64,000 nucleotides of DNA, taken from positions 407,766 through 471,765 of the forward strand of contig MU006218.1 in NCBI GenBank assembly GCA_010093685.1. The letters are read 5' to 3'. Made by a program: the position numbers and the translations under genes. The stretch is from Ophiobolus disseminans (Eukaryota > Ascomycota > Dothideomycetes > Pleosporales > Phaeosphaeriaceae). Of this stretch, positions 1 to 11,911 are shown one piece after another; the stretch's first letter is position 1; each line of letters starts with the position of its first letter. The notes beneath the pieces were generated by a model that did no database searches, was not told the origin of the DNA, and saw nothing but the letters and a program-made list of their open reading frames with translations.

Positions 1-566
1 GGCACTATACAGCTGCTGTCATCCTACTACCAGAAACCAAGACGGCTGTTGTAGTGATGCTGAACTGACTTGGTCCCTGTGACGCTGCAGATCTGGTAGC
101 CCAACTTCTCTTGGACTATCTCTTCCTCGGAAAGCCGCAGTACGATTACGTTTCCCTCGCAAAGGAAGCTATCAGAAATGGCTTAGCAAAGATGGATAAA
201 GTCATTGAGCAACTCGAGCACGAGCGGGTATCTGGGACCAATCATCGACCCTTGGAGGAATATGTCGGCCGATACAAGAACTCGATCAAGAACTGGGTGA
301 TTGAAATTGGTGTGGACGATTCCAGTAAACTCTATTTGAGATTTCAGGGGCGCTTGGATGAGCAGTACGAGCTGCGTCATTCCCAGTATTATGTCTTTGT
401 TTGGAACCTCTGTTACGACGACACCGTCAAGCGAGCACAGTATTGTCGGCCGTACACCTTCTACAAATTCTTCTTCGAGCTACAGGACGATGTCATTGCC
501 TCGCTGACATGGCACCATGACCCCAATGTGAAGGATGGAGAAGTGTTTACGAAGCGTGCAGTGTGA
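1..566 (+). pseudogene. C-terminal part of a beta-lactamase-related serine hydrolase, with an in-frame stop
   Basis: The gene runs in from the left edge, so only its C-terminus is visible. From base 3 the frame reads a stretch typical of fungal serine hydrolases of the beta-lactamase/penicillin-binding type (HYTAAVILLPETKTAVVVMLN). It then meets TGA at 66-68 and continues in the same frame (LGPCDAADLVAQLLLDYL) to the stop at 564-566. The rest resembles the beta-rich C-terminal domain of this family (HRPLEEYVGRYKNS). The catalytic SxxK and YxN region lies outside the window. An alternative is a very short intron from GT at 51 to AG at 90 that would remove the stop. I think this less likely, because the read-through peptide looks conserved and 40 nt is shorter than every other intron here. 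Confidence 0.6.
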
Positions 567-687
567 GCAGCCGAACGCCTCGAGGTATGAAATGCGACCT
601 TCACATTCCAACTACGTCTATAACAACACACAAATGAGAACCATTACATATTGGTGCTTGAACAAGACTAAGAGACGCTCTGATTGC

Positions 688-2533
688 TTAGTCTTCGAAC
701 ATAATCTCCTGTTGCAGTTCTGAAACTCCCCACCACGATTGGTTGCCTCTGACTTCATACTTGCTATCTCCTACTGCGCCCTCTTCTTTGCTTCGTCTCA
801 AGTGCATCATCGTATCCATCATGTATGGCTGACATCTGTCAGAGCGTCCAGTACGTGCAAAGTGAAGTGTAAGCTTTTCGAGCGGTCGCTCTTGTGCCTT
901 CGAGATAGTTTCCATGATGCCGATAGCAGCAGCTCTAGAACCATCTATGTCAAGGGGTGGGGCTTCTATACTTCCCATGGCGTCTTGCTCAAGTTGTTCA
1001 GAATACACCGTCGCATGGTCTGGTAAGTGTAGAAAAAGGTCGAGTTTCTTCAAGTTCATGCTGCGAACAATGGCGAAATGCTTAGGGTCGACATGGTGTT
1101 CCGGTCGGCCCAGCGTCTTGCGGTACAGCTTGATGATATTTCCTTCCACTTTGCAAGGTGCGTCCCAGCCCAAGCGTTCTAGCATTGGGAATTGAATGGA
1201 GAGCGTCTGCAGGCGCTCGAGGTCGATGTACTGTGGTTGACAGTAGCCGGCTGTGGTAGGCCTGAGGATTAGCTCTTTTAAGGAGCCTTTGTGCTTCATA
1301 ATAGCTGGCCACAAGAGGTCAATCGCAGACTGAGCTCGACCTATGTCAAGGCTCTCTAGACTTTTGAGCGACTTAATGAAACGCGTGGTTACGTTTATAG
1401 AGCCGTCCGGTACGATTCCGAAACGCAGAGCTTTGAGCTCCGGCAGTAGCCCCGTGAAAGTCGAGAAGAAGGCGACCGGCATGACACTTCCAAAGTCTAG
1501 CTTGCGTAGGCGAGACATATCCATCGCTTCACGGAGTAATTGGCAGTGCTCCGCGTCCCAGAGATATGGTGGAGGGCCCCAAGACCCTTCCCCACGAAAT
1601 GCAAACTCCTCCAGGGCCGGAAGACGTATCCCAGGTGTAATATCCAGGCGCATCATCCTTATCGGCTCAGTGTACTTCAGTACATGATCACCTCGGTGAC
1701 GGTTTCTGTCCGGCTGACTGTCGATCTTCAACGCACGCACGTTGCCGCCGGATACGAGGGCATGAGTGAGCTTGGGCCACTCCGATCGAGCAGGCTTCTC
1801 CGGGCTAGCACCCTCATGGTATACGTTATATGTGAGCTTCTTCAGCAAGGGCGATGAAAGAAGCTTAGTGTCCATCTGCCGATGCAGAACGATGGGAGCC
1901 TTTGCGCGGTTGAGTACACAGACCGAGAGCTCGAGGTCCGGCCAGGTGGCATGTAGTTTGTCGAGGACGGAAGGCGATATGTGGGCGGTAGTTTCCCAGC
2001 TACGGATATCAGCCAATGTTCAGTTAACTGTCTGGATATGACCGTTTAGGTAGTGTGCCGGCGGCCAAGCTCTCGATCACCCACACGGAGCGTGATAAAC
2101 TGTATGCTACTTACCTCAATTTGCTGAGTGTACCACACTCGGATATCTTATCAAGAACTAGCATCAAGTCCTCTTCCGGCAGATCATTTTTGACTACGAG
2201 ACTACGAACGTGGTGGGCGATCTCGTTGTTGCCATGCTCACGGAATGCTTCCACAAGCGCTTGATAAGCCTCATATGTTTGACTACCTTTCGTGCTCCTC
2301 TTTAGAACAAGATGTCGGAAGACAAGTGGCAATGTAGCTTGGCGCAACGTCTTCGATGATTGTCCGAGAGCTTGCACGGCAGACGGCGAACACTCCATGA
2401 GCTCCGAAGCTATGAGATAGTGGATATCGTTTGGGATGCCATCAAGACCAACTTTGCGTTCTGAGAGCTGGCCGGGATCTTGGGGAGGGTATAGGGTGGT
2501 GGCGGACGTGTTGCTAGACAATGAAGTGGTCAT
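688..2533 (-). CDS. F-box-like protein, 576 aa
   Basis: Two exons on the minus strand: 2533-2115 and 1999-688, joined over a 115-bp intron (2000-2114; GTAAGT donor, TAG acceptor, branch-like ACTGAAC). The join keeps the frame: ...SKL|S-W-E-T-T-A. Residues about 31-80 (GIPNDIHYLIASELMECSP and onward, ending VFRHLVLKR) look like the F-box-like motif found at the start of many filamentous-fungal proteins. The long C-terminal part has spaced leucine-rich stretches (LEELAFRGEG-, LRKLDFGSV-, LESLDIGRA-like) as in LRR-type F-box proteins. F-box proteins usually select substrates for SCF ubiquitin ligases; the target here cannot be inferred. The gene is intact and lies tail-to-tail with the hydrolase fragment. 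Confidence 0.8.
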
Positions 2534-2539
2534 GGTGGC

Positions 2540-3270
2540 GACGTATAACGAGCAATATCAAGCCAAAGATGATTCAAAGGTATATTGCAGAGGACTTTGT
2601 GCCTTCGAAATGATGAAGATCTGGGTCCTTATATGGTGTATCATTAGCAGCGAGGCCAGGATCCATCGCAAGGCTGCGCATTTGAAAGGATCGGCTCAGC
2701 CACAATAAGAACAATGTGATACCTTAACTAGAATATCAGGCACTTGAAATCTCGCAGAGGGCCGGGTTGATTTAGATGAAGAGGCACATCGAGTTTAGCA
2801 ACCGTGATGAAGGACGTCTGGTGTCAGGAAGTCAGGGAGGGCTCGAGGTGTCTAGGTAGTGCAAAGGGGCCGCTAGCCTTATCGATAAGCTACCGGCAGA
2901 GGGGCAGCTTTAGCAGATGGACGACACCAGTCTACGCATCGCACATCTTCGATTCATGGAAACCATAACGAGATTTGAGTAATTGCATCACACGAAAATC
3001 GAACTCAGTTAGTTGCTTGCTGCCTTGGTGCACTGCGATGCGGCTCTCTTGTGTCGAAGGCTGCAGCACTGGGCTTTTCGTCGAATCAATGATTCCAAGG
3101 TTCAATTTGCTCCGCCACCAACGGACCTTCTGACTCGTACCGTGCACCGACGCGTAACGATCGCCGATCAACATGCTCACCACCACAAACATGGATTTAT
3201 TGCAACACCCACAATAGCTATTATCACGAGTTTTTTAATAGAGCAATAGAGGTGAGCATATTGTACAAGT
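2540..3270. other. intergenic, nothing recognised
   Basis: About 730 bases between the F-box-like gene and the transposon relic. Only short open frames, overlapping on both strands and without family resemblance. No tRNA-like or repeat structure was seen. Confidence 0.5.
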
Positions 3271-3274
3271 TGTA

Positions 3275-4308
3275 TTAATTGTATTTGGCTGGTTTCCTAA
3301 TTGGGCGACCGCGCGAGTTCAGTTTGGTTGGAGCAGCTGGTGCAGCTTCTGACAACGCCGCGACAGCTCCCTCACCACCCTGGGGTTTCTGAAGCTTGCG
3401 CTTTGGTGAGCATGCTCGTGAGGCTTTGCGCTTACTCTTTTGGGACGTTTGTACAGCTTTGTTAGTGTTTTGAGCTCGTTTCTTGCGCTCGTTCGGCTGC
3501 TTTTTTGGCTCTCTCCTTCTCCTTGATGCCTCCTCGCTACGTGTCTCTCCTCCTTCTCCTTTTCACGGAGAAGTTTACTAGCATGTTGAAGCTCCTTCTG
3601 GTTAGCTCAGGCGAGCTTCTATACATGCTCCCCATCCTTTGTGACCTTTATCCAAACCTGAGCCTCACAGACTTTACAACGTGACCAGAACTTAGCTCTA
3701 CCATGATACTCATTGCGCTACTGCAAATATAGAGGTTTGCCACACTTCTTGTGCTTCTTCTTAATAACTAGCGCCTCCCTCAAGCCACTTTTTTCGTGGT
3801 TAAGAAGCTTGTTTTGAACCTGAAGGTGGTAGAGCGTAAGGCTGAGCTCCTTTGCCTCCTTTGCGCCCTCATCCTTCACCGCAGCCTGTACAACACAATC
3901 CAGCGTCCTCTAATCAACTTTAGTAAGGGCAGAAGCTTCGTTCCTACCCGTCTAATTGTTGTCCAAAGTCTCCTTAGGGAAACAATTGAGGATAAAGGTG
4001 GGATCCATAGGCCAGATTCTGGTGGCTTCAAAGGATTTGATAATTGTTAGCTCCTTAAACAAGGCTTGCCACGCCCTCTAGAACAATAAGAAGAAGTCTC
4101 CTCTCCTAATGTAAGAGGTTAGACCTCTGCTGTCCTCAGTAGATACACTTCGGTGGAATCTTCGGCGTTCCTCGGCCTTCGTTGTAGCTATGATAGGCTG
4201 AGAGCCTGGTTGCTGTTGGATCCCTCGGTGGATGTAGGTAGAAAGTAAAGGCCTGACGAGGGGCGACAAAATTGCGTTGGGTATCGGCTTAGGCGTTGGC
4301 ATTCCCAC
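3275..4308 (-). mobile_element. decayed pogo/Fot-type DDE transposase (C-terminal part)
   Basis: Read on the minus strand, fragments in successive frames match the C-terminal half of the pogo/Fot family of Tc1-mariner transposases. In order: a GDFFLLF segment followed by RAWQALFKELTIIKSFEA; the hallmark GIWP-type motif (here RIWPMDP); ALTKVD.RTLD; a lysine-rich KKKHKKCGK stretch; EYHGRAKFWS; a basic coiled region; and the terminal SRGRPIRKPAKY. Several stops interrupt it. At least three sit where family members have Trp or Gln (for example TAG at about 4078-4080 after FFLLF, TAG in VD.RTLD, TAG after LYLQ). There are also frame changes. No intact DDE catalytic region, terminal inverted repeats or TA duplication could be placed, so this is a fragment rather than a mobile copy. 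Confidence 0.8.
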
Positions 4309-4652
4309 TATGGTTTTGATGATCGTCGGCCTGCGTATGCAATGTAGTGCGAGGCGTGGGCATTGATAATAATGGCCTCTACCTTTTCATGGTCATATGA
4401 AGCGGTGGGAAGCCATAAATGGGTTGGAGAATCGGCATTTGCTTATCTAGAACAATTGTTTGAAGAGAATGACACGGAATCCTGATCCTAATAAGTATTC
4501 ATGTCATGAATGTTGGTTGTTCTAATTAATGCAAGATTGTGTGGGACAGATGAGACTTCCAATCCAGCTGGATAGCTGAAAGCGGGGTCCGAAAAACGGC
4601 AACCACTACTCGCAACGCTCGTTTCATCACGACTTCGAACACAAACAATACA

Positions 4653-5692
4653 ATGCCATCGTTCAAAGCTAATGATGGCATCGAGCTTCACTACTCAACA
4701 CATGGCCAGCCGTCATTACCGCCATTAATCCTAGTAAGTCTTGTGCCACACCCAGCACAGCCACAAAACTCACCTCGTGTCAGCTCCACGGCTTCACAGG
4801 CACCAGCGCCGTCTTCTCGCGCAACATACCAAAGCTTTCCGAGTCTTTCTTCGCCATCTCACCGGATTTGCGTGGCCATGGTGAATCTGGGAAGCCTAAG
4901 GCAGGGTACCATGTTGCTCGGCTCGCTATGGATTTGAAGAACTTGATCGACCATCTTGAGCTTGCGCAAGGCCGAATTTCGGCGATTGGAACGAGTTTGG
5001 GTGCTGCTATCCTTTGGTGAGTATCATTACAAGGCTGCCTGCCTAGATATGCGGCACGAATTGAAACTTGACCCTGGGTGTGGTTTAACAAGGAGAGCAG
5101 GTGCTACGCCGAATTATACACCACAAAGGCATTCAAGAAGCTCATATTCGTGGACCAAGCACCACTTCAGAACTACACGTCAGATTGGGGACCCGAGCAT
5201 GGCAATCGTGGTTGCAACAGTTCGGAAGCCTTAGCTACCATTCAGCATACGCTTGAGAACGACCCCCAGGCTGCCCATCTCGGAACCATCACAGCATGTC
5301 TAGGCTACCGAGCTTATCCGCAGCCCGCAGACCCTACGGAAGGATCGACTGAGTGGAAGCATGACGAGGCTTTCTTTCTTGAACAAGCTTTGAAGGGAGA
5401 CGGAAGGTGGTATGGCAAGCTAATGGCTGATCATACGGCGCTGGATTGGCGGGATGCGATTGCTCAAAGCTTTGGGCCTGGCAGTGGGAGTACGACTGAA
5501 GTTCTCGTTGTTGCGAGCACACGAAGCGGATGCTTTCCAGCAGCTGGGCCTTTAAAGGGAGTGGATCTGGTAAACGGCGGAAGTGATGATGGTATTGCAA
5601 AGGGCGTCACTGTTGAATGGGGCGGGCATTGGTGCTACTGGGAGAAGCCTGACCTCTTTAATGAGCTGGCTCTCAAATTCCTTCAATTATAG
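4653..5692 (+). CDS. alpha/beta hydrolase, 301 aa
   Basis: Three exons: 4653-4733, 4784-5016, 5101-5692 (introns 50 and 84 bp, GTAAGT and GTGAGT donors); total 906 nt. The start ATG is the first in frame and gives MPSFKANDGIELHYSTHG, the usual opening of small esterase/lipase-like alpha/beta hydrolases. The oxyanion-side motif LHGFTGTS, the nucleophile elbow GTSLGA (Ser about residue 97) and a late histidine in GGHWCYWEKP give the expected Ser and His of the triad. Length fits the family. It probably hydrolyses an ester or acts as a haloperoxidase-like enzyme; the substrate is unknown. It lies tail-to-tail with the CoA ligase, 39 bp between stops. Confidence 0.85.
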
Positions 5693-5731
5693 TGCCTTTG
5701 ATTGCTCCTATCTCTGAATGTGAAATCTAAT

Positions 5732-7606
5732 CTAGAGTCTTGCGCTGATTTCGGCCTTCGCTATCGCCTTCAGGTCCTTCTTCAGAATCTTGCCTGATGC
5801 ATTCTTCGGTATCGCATCAACAAACTTCACGCCACCGACCAGTTGCTTGTATCCAGCTAGCCTCTCTTTCATGTACGCTTGCACTTCCGCCTCGCTCAAC
5901 TGACTTCCACCCTTCACCACAATGTATGCGCGCGGCAACTCAGTTCCCTGCTCACCAGCACTCGCGTTGGCGCCGCCCGCTGGGATACCGATGACTGCTG
6001 CATCACTGATATCTGGATGTGCTAGCAGTACACCCTCAAGTTCTGCAGGTGCGACTTGGAAGCCTCGGACTTTGATGAGCTCTTTCTTTCGATCAACAAT
6101 GTACCACAGCCCGTTGTCTCTTCTTCGCATCGCGACATCACCGGTGTGAAAATATCCATTATCGTCCCATGCCAGTCGATTTGCTTCGCGATTGTTGAAG
6201 TATCCTTTAACGATCAGTGGGCCACGCACACAGAGCTCGCCTGCTACATCGTAGTCTGTGATGTCACGACCTTCGTCATCAACAAGCTTAGCATCGTGAT
6301 TTGGTAGGAAACGTCCGACGGATCCTGTAGGATCATGTTCAGGATAGTGAAGCATGGTCGCGATGCAGCTTGTTTCGCTCATGCCCCACACCTGGTTGAA
6401 GGGAGCGTCGGCTCGGAGTATAGCTTTATAGCGAGCTTGTGGCTCTGCGGCTAGTGGCGCAGCACCGACCCAAGAGTTCCGAATAGATTTGAGAGAGTAC
6501 TTCTTTGTCAGGGGTGAGTTGATAACTTGAATGACCATTGGTGGGACCATGTTGGCTTCGGTGATCTGGAAGCGCTCGATGTTCCACATCCACGTCTCAA
6601 GCTCGAATCTGCGCATGACATAAGTCTTCATGCCGGCGCGCAATGGACTTGTATGCGCTCGCGGGACATTGCTGACGTGAAACATGGGCGTGCATAGCAA
6701 TCTGACAACCTGGTGTTGTTAGCAAAAAAGAGCTTGAGGCTCTTGAGAAACATGTCACTGACTTCGTAGTCTCTTGGTTTCCACTCCAGAACCATCTTGT
6801 GCTGCGCAATGAAGTTGTAGTGCGTCATCTCTACCGCTTTCGGTAGTCCAGTCGTTCCGCTACTGAACAACCGCGCTGCAACGGTGTCTTTACTTCGTCG
6901 TTCATCATCCCACCGTTCCCAGTCACTCTCGCCTTGCTTCATCAAGTACCTCCAACTTCGGCACCCGCCCCATCGCTCCTCGCCGCCCAGGCCTTCTCCC
7001 CATACTTCGCTGGATTCCCATGGGGTGACGACAGGGGTGTGATGATCAAAGACGAAAATGTGGGACCGTGGGATATTAGCTTGTGCTGCTGCTTTGAGTG
7101 CGCCGGGAATAAGTTCAGGCTCGACGATCAATGCCTTGACTTGAGCCGTTTTGAAAGCATGTGTGAGCTCATATGATGTGTGCGATGGATTGACGCCGGC
7201 AAAAATGCCCTCAAAAGAAAGAATGCCCAAGAAAGCCATGGAATAATATATCTGTCATCGTTAGCATGTAAATCAAAGGTTGGCGTGTTATCGACAAGTG
7301 AAGTCTTGAGAGGCTAAAGAAGGTCTCACGTCATTGAAAGAAAGCATGCAAACACAATCGTCTTTCTTCAGCTCAATCGACTTAAAGCCTGCACATAGCT
7401 TTCTCGTGATGCTTCTTGCTTGGCGTGATGATATAGTGCGATCAGGGCTTGCGGCATCAACGTAGATCTGTCATGGTAAGCTTATGCATCGGCTGATGCA
7501 CTTGGTCACTCACTGGTGCATCCTGATCATAAGCCTGATCATCAAACATCCATGAAAGAAGATCTTTGTTAGGAATGCTGATATGCTCCTTGGCGAAGAA
7601 CGGCAT
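5732..7606 (-). CDS. 4-coumarate-CoA ligase-like acyl-CoA synthetase, 565 aa, peroxisomal tail
   Basis: Four exons on the minus strand: 7606-7514, 7467-7330, 7251-6763, 6709-5732 (introns 46, 78 and 53 bp), total 1698 nt. It is an ANL-superfamily adenylating enzyme. The phosphate-binding loop SSGTTGLPK is near residue 208, the GYFHTGDV motif and the hinge/core DRKKELIKVRGFQV are present, and the catalytic lysine region NASGKILKK is near the end. Such enzymes activate a carboxylic acid (aryl or medium-chain) with ATP and CoA. The last three residues, ARL, are a plausible PTS1 peroxisome signal, as in fungal beta-oxidation-linked ligases. The third intron has a GTCAGT donor, weaker than its neighbours. 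The substrate cannot be told from sequence. Confidence 0.88.
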
Positions 7607-7866
7607 CGTGATTGTGACTAGTGTGTGTCGGGTTGAGGCCTCGATCTAGCAAGAGTAGCGACAGCATACAAATTGGAGCACATGGCGTTGAGAAATTTCA
7701 ATGGTTCCATTTGATGGCTAGATCGAATACGCGCGATTCGTCTATGCCGAGATACCTAGGTAGTCGTCGTTCGCTACAGGAAGTTGCCTCGGGAAGGACG
7801 CTACCCCTCTACCCCGCCTACTTGACTCCACAGTGCCATCCGAGACCATCACCAGTACACCCAGTC

Positions 7867-8184
7867 CTACACATCCTTTCGCCCAATTACAGGTCCGTGT
7901 ATTATTATTGGCTGCTCGTTGCTGAACTTGGGTACGTCGTCCATAACCTCCTTGGTGTTCGGATCCGCAGCTGCAGCTGGGAAGCCCTCCGGGCTCTCAA
8001 ACTCCAGCACGACGGAGTAGCTGTACGGGCCATCTCCGGTGAGTTCAGTCACAGTGTATGACTTCAGGCCGTGCTTTTTCCAGTGCTTTGCGGCTAGAGG
8101 CATGTGTGTTGAAAGGTAATAGTCCTTGTCGAAGGTTGCCCCCTCTTTGCGAGGATACGCGACGATGACTTGGGCTCCGGACAT
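7867..8184 (-). CDS. EthD-domain protein, 105 aa
   Basis: A single exon encodes a small protein of the EthD family (dimeric ferredoxin-like alpha/beta barrel). It begins MSGAQVIVAYPRKEGATFD and contains the typical DKDYYLSTHMPLAAKHW segment with the conserved histidine of the Y-x3-H-x-P/L pattern, and a closing VPKFSNEQPIIIHG strand. Length fits the family. Members occur beside degradative and polyketide enzymes and are thought to help cyclise, cleave or carry aromatic intermediates; the role here is not known. It sits 260 bp upstream of the start of the divergently ordered CoA ligase on the same strand, so a shared pathway is possible but not shown. Confidence 0.85.
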   Translation of the reverse strand: MSGAQVIVAYPRKEGATFDKDYYLSTHMPLAAKHWKKHGLKSYTVTELTGDGPYSYSVVLEFESPEGFPAAAADPNTKEVMDDVPKFSNEQPIIIHGPVIGRKDV

Positions 8185-8189
8185 GTTGA

Positions 8190-9195
8190 TGTGAATACAG
8201 GCGATATCACTGTCTACTACATGTGAGCCATGATTCGGTAAGACAAGAAGGCGGAGGGACTGACCTTGATAGGTGATGAGATTGAAGCTGTTGTGAAAAG
8301 TGTCGTGGGGAACAGGAGCTTCACAGACACCTTTATATAGTCAGCATCCAGCCTCAACCGCCCCACAGCAATGCCGTAGGCCCGCAATCCTTACGAAATA
8401 CGCCCGAGACTAGTCAGTAGCGTACATAGAGCATACAGCACCTGAGCACGACCGACGGAACGGCCGAAATCTGAGTAGAGAAGTTTAGCTCGTAATTCTA
8501 GAACGTTAAGACTGTTTTGTTAGCGATTTGTCACTAAATTTGCTCTAAGCGTTCACAATAGTTTAAGAGCAATTCAGCCCGCATCTACCTACAGGGATGA
8601 TATAAGATAGGATAGAACGCTCAAAAGCACCTTTAAGATAGCTTTAACACCTCATAACTCAACACTAAAAAATCAGCTCTAAAAACAGAAAATTAGAGAA
8701 GCTGCAGCGTAGGAAGAGCCTCGAATTAATTTTAGTGCACGGCTACTTTTGTGGTGGGAAAACGCGTTATTCAGCATTGTAATATTCACTCGGCGTTCCG
8801 TCATTGCTTCTCAGATGCTATATGCCGCAGAGGTTCTAGCTCTATTAAATATGCTACTCTATCCCATTATACCGGTTTCTCGATCCCAGGCCGCTCTTGG
8901 ACATCGTAGAGATCAACTGCAAATATAGTTCAGCGAACGCCTTCAAAAGCACTTGTAGAACACTTTCAATCCATGTCTTGACATTACTGCTCGCTAGTTT
9001 ACCTGCTCTATGTACATGCTGACTTATACTACAGTAAATATTGGACATGTGTCTGCACAGTGATCACCGAAACCATCGCGAAAAAGACTGCTGCTGCGAT
9101 ACACACCGCAGTACACGCGAGAGCCACCCTTCTATTGCATATGAAGCAGTCGGCACGCGGCACGACAATCGTTTCTTACCTCTATCGTGGCGTAG
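8190..9195. other. intergenic, AT-rich in 8.5-8.9 kb
   Basis: About 1 kb with no supported gene. Bases 8500-8900 are noticeably AT-rich compared with the flanks and rich in TTTAAG/CTCTAA words, as in old repeat remnants, but I found no coding resemblance or paired ends. Confidence 0.4.
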
Positions 9196-9199
9196 TAGC

Positions 9200-10106
9200 C
9201 TAGCGGCCTCCGGGTTCCGGTTTGGAAATTCTTCTTCTTCCTCGCACCAAAGGTGTGCTGCGGATCTGGCTTTCCTTCGCCACCAGAGAGACTTCGCCTC
9301 CGGGTTTGATGGCATATATAGGCAAAGCAAGCAGGGGCGAAGGCGCATCGTCCCTCAGTCCAGCAATTCTGACGTCACCCCATGTTTGGTTGTCGCATCC
9401 AGACTGGATTCGGCTCTTAGCCCAGATGTAACCGATCTTGTCCATACCTTCCAACTTCAATCCGATGACTGTGTGGAGCTCTTGCGCAAGAACCATGCCT
9501 GGAGGGCTCCGCATGCTGGCATCATCTTCCGTCTTTACCGGTATCATAGCCACACTGGTTCGTTGCGCAACAACTGCCTCCTTGATCAGAATCCCACGAT
9601 CAGAGTGCGCAAATTTGTCTGGTGTCATCGATCTAGTCATGCGCCCGTTCTCCTCGAAGGTGCAGTCGGTGAGTCGAAAGCGGAGCTGAGGGTCGAGACC
9701 GACAACGGCGTCGGGTAGCCGTCCGCCATCGATGGTGCAAGAGCGACCAGATTCGAAAAATAGCTGAAGAGTTGGAAACAAACTGTTCATACTCCAATAC
9801 ACAATTCCTACACCGCATCAAAACCAGGTCAAAGGCAATCGCATCCAGTATGGACTCCTACGTACTCTCATTTGCCAGCAACATCGCTGGAGTTGTCTCT
9901 CCAAACTCGGCAGTATGCAACATATTCAACTCGCGCGGTACAAAGAGCCCGAGTCTCTCAGTCTTGATTGTAGTGGCGCCCGTGCCTCTGTCGTTGTCGT
10001 CTCTGTTTAGGGCCTCCCCTAGCTGGTCGCGGGTACCAAAAGATGCATATCCACGACGTTGAGCCTCCAGTTGGAGATCTTCGGTAGAGCACCGGTAATA
10101 GTTCAT
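9200..10106 (-). CDS. SAP-like-domain protein of unknown function, 282 aa
   Basis: Two exons, 10106-9866 and 9807-9200, over a 58-bp intron (GTACGT donor, TAG acceptor); total 849 nt. The N-terminal 45 residues (CSTEDLQLEAQRRGYASFGT followed by RDQLGEALNRDD) resemble a SAP-type motif: helix, RGY/F turn, helix with the leucine pattern. Such motifs usually bind DNA or RNA. Proteins with this start followed by a short variable tail are common in some ascomycete groups. The remaining part has no domain I recognise, is rich in beta-prone segments and ends in a basic RGRRRISKPEPGGR tail. The intron placement gives LLANE|RIVYWSM with matching phase. Intact; function not assignable. Confidence 0.65.
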
Positions 10107-10632
10107 GTGACAGCGACGGGACCTTTGGCTGCGAGTTGTAAGTTTCGAGTTACAGTTTGATAAGGCGGGATTTGTGATTGCGCGGACCTGATGATATGGC
10201 GTTCAGGTTACTGTGCAAGATATCAGGCGAATATCGGGCGGCTAGCGTCGTTGTGTGAGAATTAATATTGCGGCTTCCGTTTGTTTGAGCCTTATGGTGC
10301 GCTAGGAAAGAACGCACGTTCACCAACCATAGGCAGCCACAACGAATGTGTCGCTCAGCGACATCTGAAAAGTCAGCGTGTTGTTTGCATGAGCTTGTTT
10401 TTAAGGCATTCGAATGAGAAACGTGCGAAGGAAGAGCTCGTTGCATTCCAAGGGCGGACTTGCGTGCTGTATTTTCACTGCCGACCCGTATACGTGCGCC
10501 TGCAACTACGCTAGAATCTGCGAGACCCTCCTCGGGACTTTACCCTGCTCTCACTAAAGAACTTCCCCGCCGCAACCTCAACCAGAACTACACATTCTGG
10601 TCAACCGTTTGAGTTACTGAAGGCTATCGATC
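10107..10632. other. intergenic between divergent genes
   Basis: About 525 bases between the SAP-like gene (minus) and paralogue A (plus). It should hold both promoters. No TATA box or repeat stands out. Confidence 0.4.
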
Positions 10633-11662
10633 ATGGTCCCTACAACGCATGTAATTGTTACCAATCTCGAGATGTGTATAACAGATCGGGCGCTTACACA
10701 TCAATAGTCGTGCCGGCGCCAAATGCCTCGAGATCGAAGCCGTTGAGGCATCGAGCCAGGACAAGGCCATGGAAGTACCGCAGCCGGAGCCGGTGACGAA
10801 GACAACTGAAGAAAGCTGCTATCTTCTCGAACTTCCTGCAGGTACGTTCATGTTTTACTTTGAACCTCATGGGATCTGCGCTGACGTACTAAAACAGAGC
10901 TCCGCAATCGGATCGATTACTACGCGACAGAGCTTCAGTGCTGGGATTATTTCAATCCACTCCTCAGGCCCTGTGATCGTGGAGATGCGCCTGCGCGTGT
11001 CAACCTAGGCGACTCCAGTATCCGAAAAAAAAATTCACCTTACACAGGTCTGTAAGCAGCTCCGATCAGAGTATCGCCCGCTATGGTTACGCGCTTCGAA
11101 GCCACGCATTCGTTTGGACGCCCTCGATCGCTACTGCTCTGCTTTCTTCCCAAGCAGAGAGGATCTCCAGCATGCGCCAGATTGTCTACAAATCTCATGG
11201 TACCACAATGAGGACGACGAGACCGGCGAGATCTTCGATATCACACCGCTGCTGAAGATGCATGCGTACTGCCCCAGGTTCAGGTGCGAAGTCGTTTCAC
11301 ACAAATTCGCGGAGGGCATCTTCCCTACATCCGATTGGTGGGACGGGGACGGAAAGGAGTGGGAGGAAGAATGCACCGAAGAGATGTTGTATATGGAACT
11401 TCTCGGGAAGTTTCTTGGCCATAGAGCTGAGGCCTGGCATACGGACTTGTACGAAGACAGAATTAGCGTAAATTGCTATCTGGACCGCGACACATACATT
11501 TGGGAGGTGACATTCGAGCTGCGGGATTCTCTTCGTCAAGAACTCTCTACATATTCAGAGCTTGATATGAATGAGAGGTACGTTGAAACACGCGGGCTAG
11601 AAACGCGCGGGCTACTTGATATTCAGCAATGGCGTGGTCTCGGCCTCTACATCAAACGATAG
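10633..11662 (+). pseudogene. paralogue A of a four-member unnamed family, one frame break
   Basis: Exons by alignment to paralogues B-D: 10633-10646 (14 nt), 10708-10841, 10898-11662. Domain order as in C: short basic N-terminus, then a CYLLELPAELRNRI motif split by intron 2, a TQVCKQLRSEYRPLWLR motif, then a LQISWYHNEDD block and an acidic C-terminal region. Intron 1 would start with GC (ACAAC|GCATGT) where B, C and D have GT. In exon 3 the frame breaks at a run of nine A (11025-11033); one A fewer would join SSIRK to HLTQVCKQ. A C-terminal frame of about 210 residues stays open. The family is not one I can name; no enzymatic motif is visible. It could be a real pseudogene or a homopolymer error. 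Confidence 0.6.
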
Positions 11663-11911
11663 GGAGGCACTGTGAGGGCAAGGTTAGGCGTCGTCGATAG
11701 TCACTCATAAGGTTCGTGATATTGCTTAATGCGACTGGTATTAGCCCGTCTTGTATTCATGAAACTTCATCGATATGCTCGCTGTGGGATGCGTGACGTC
11801 ACTGCCTGACTCGTGCAATCTAATCAACACGATAGCAATTAGGTACCGAACCTCTCCCCAACCACGACTCCATCCCAAGACCTGCATATTGCGCGCAAGG
11901 CATCGCCAAGC

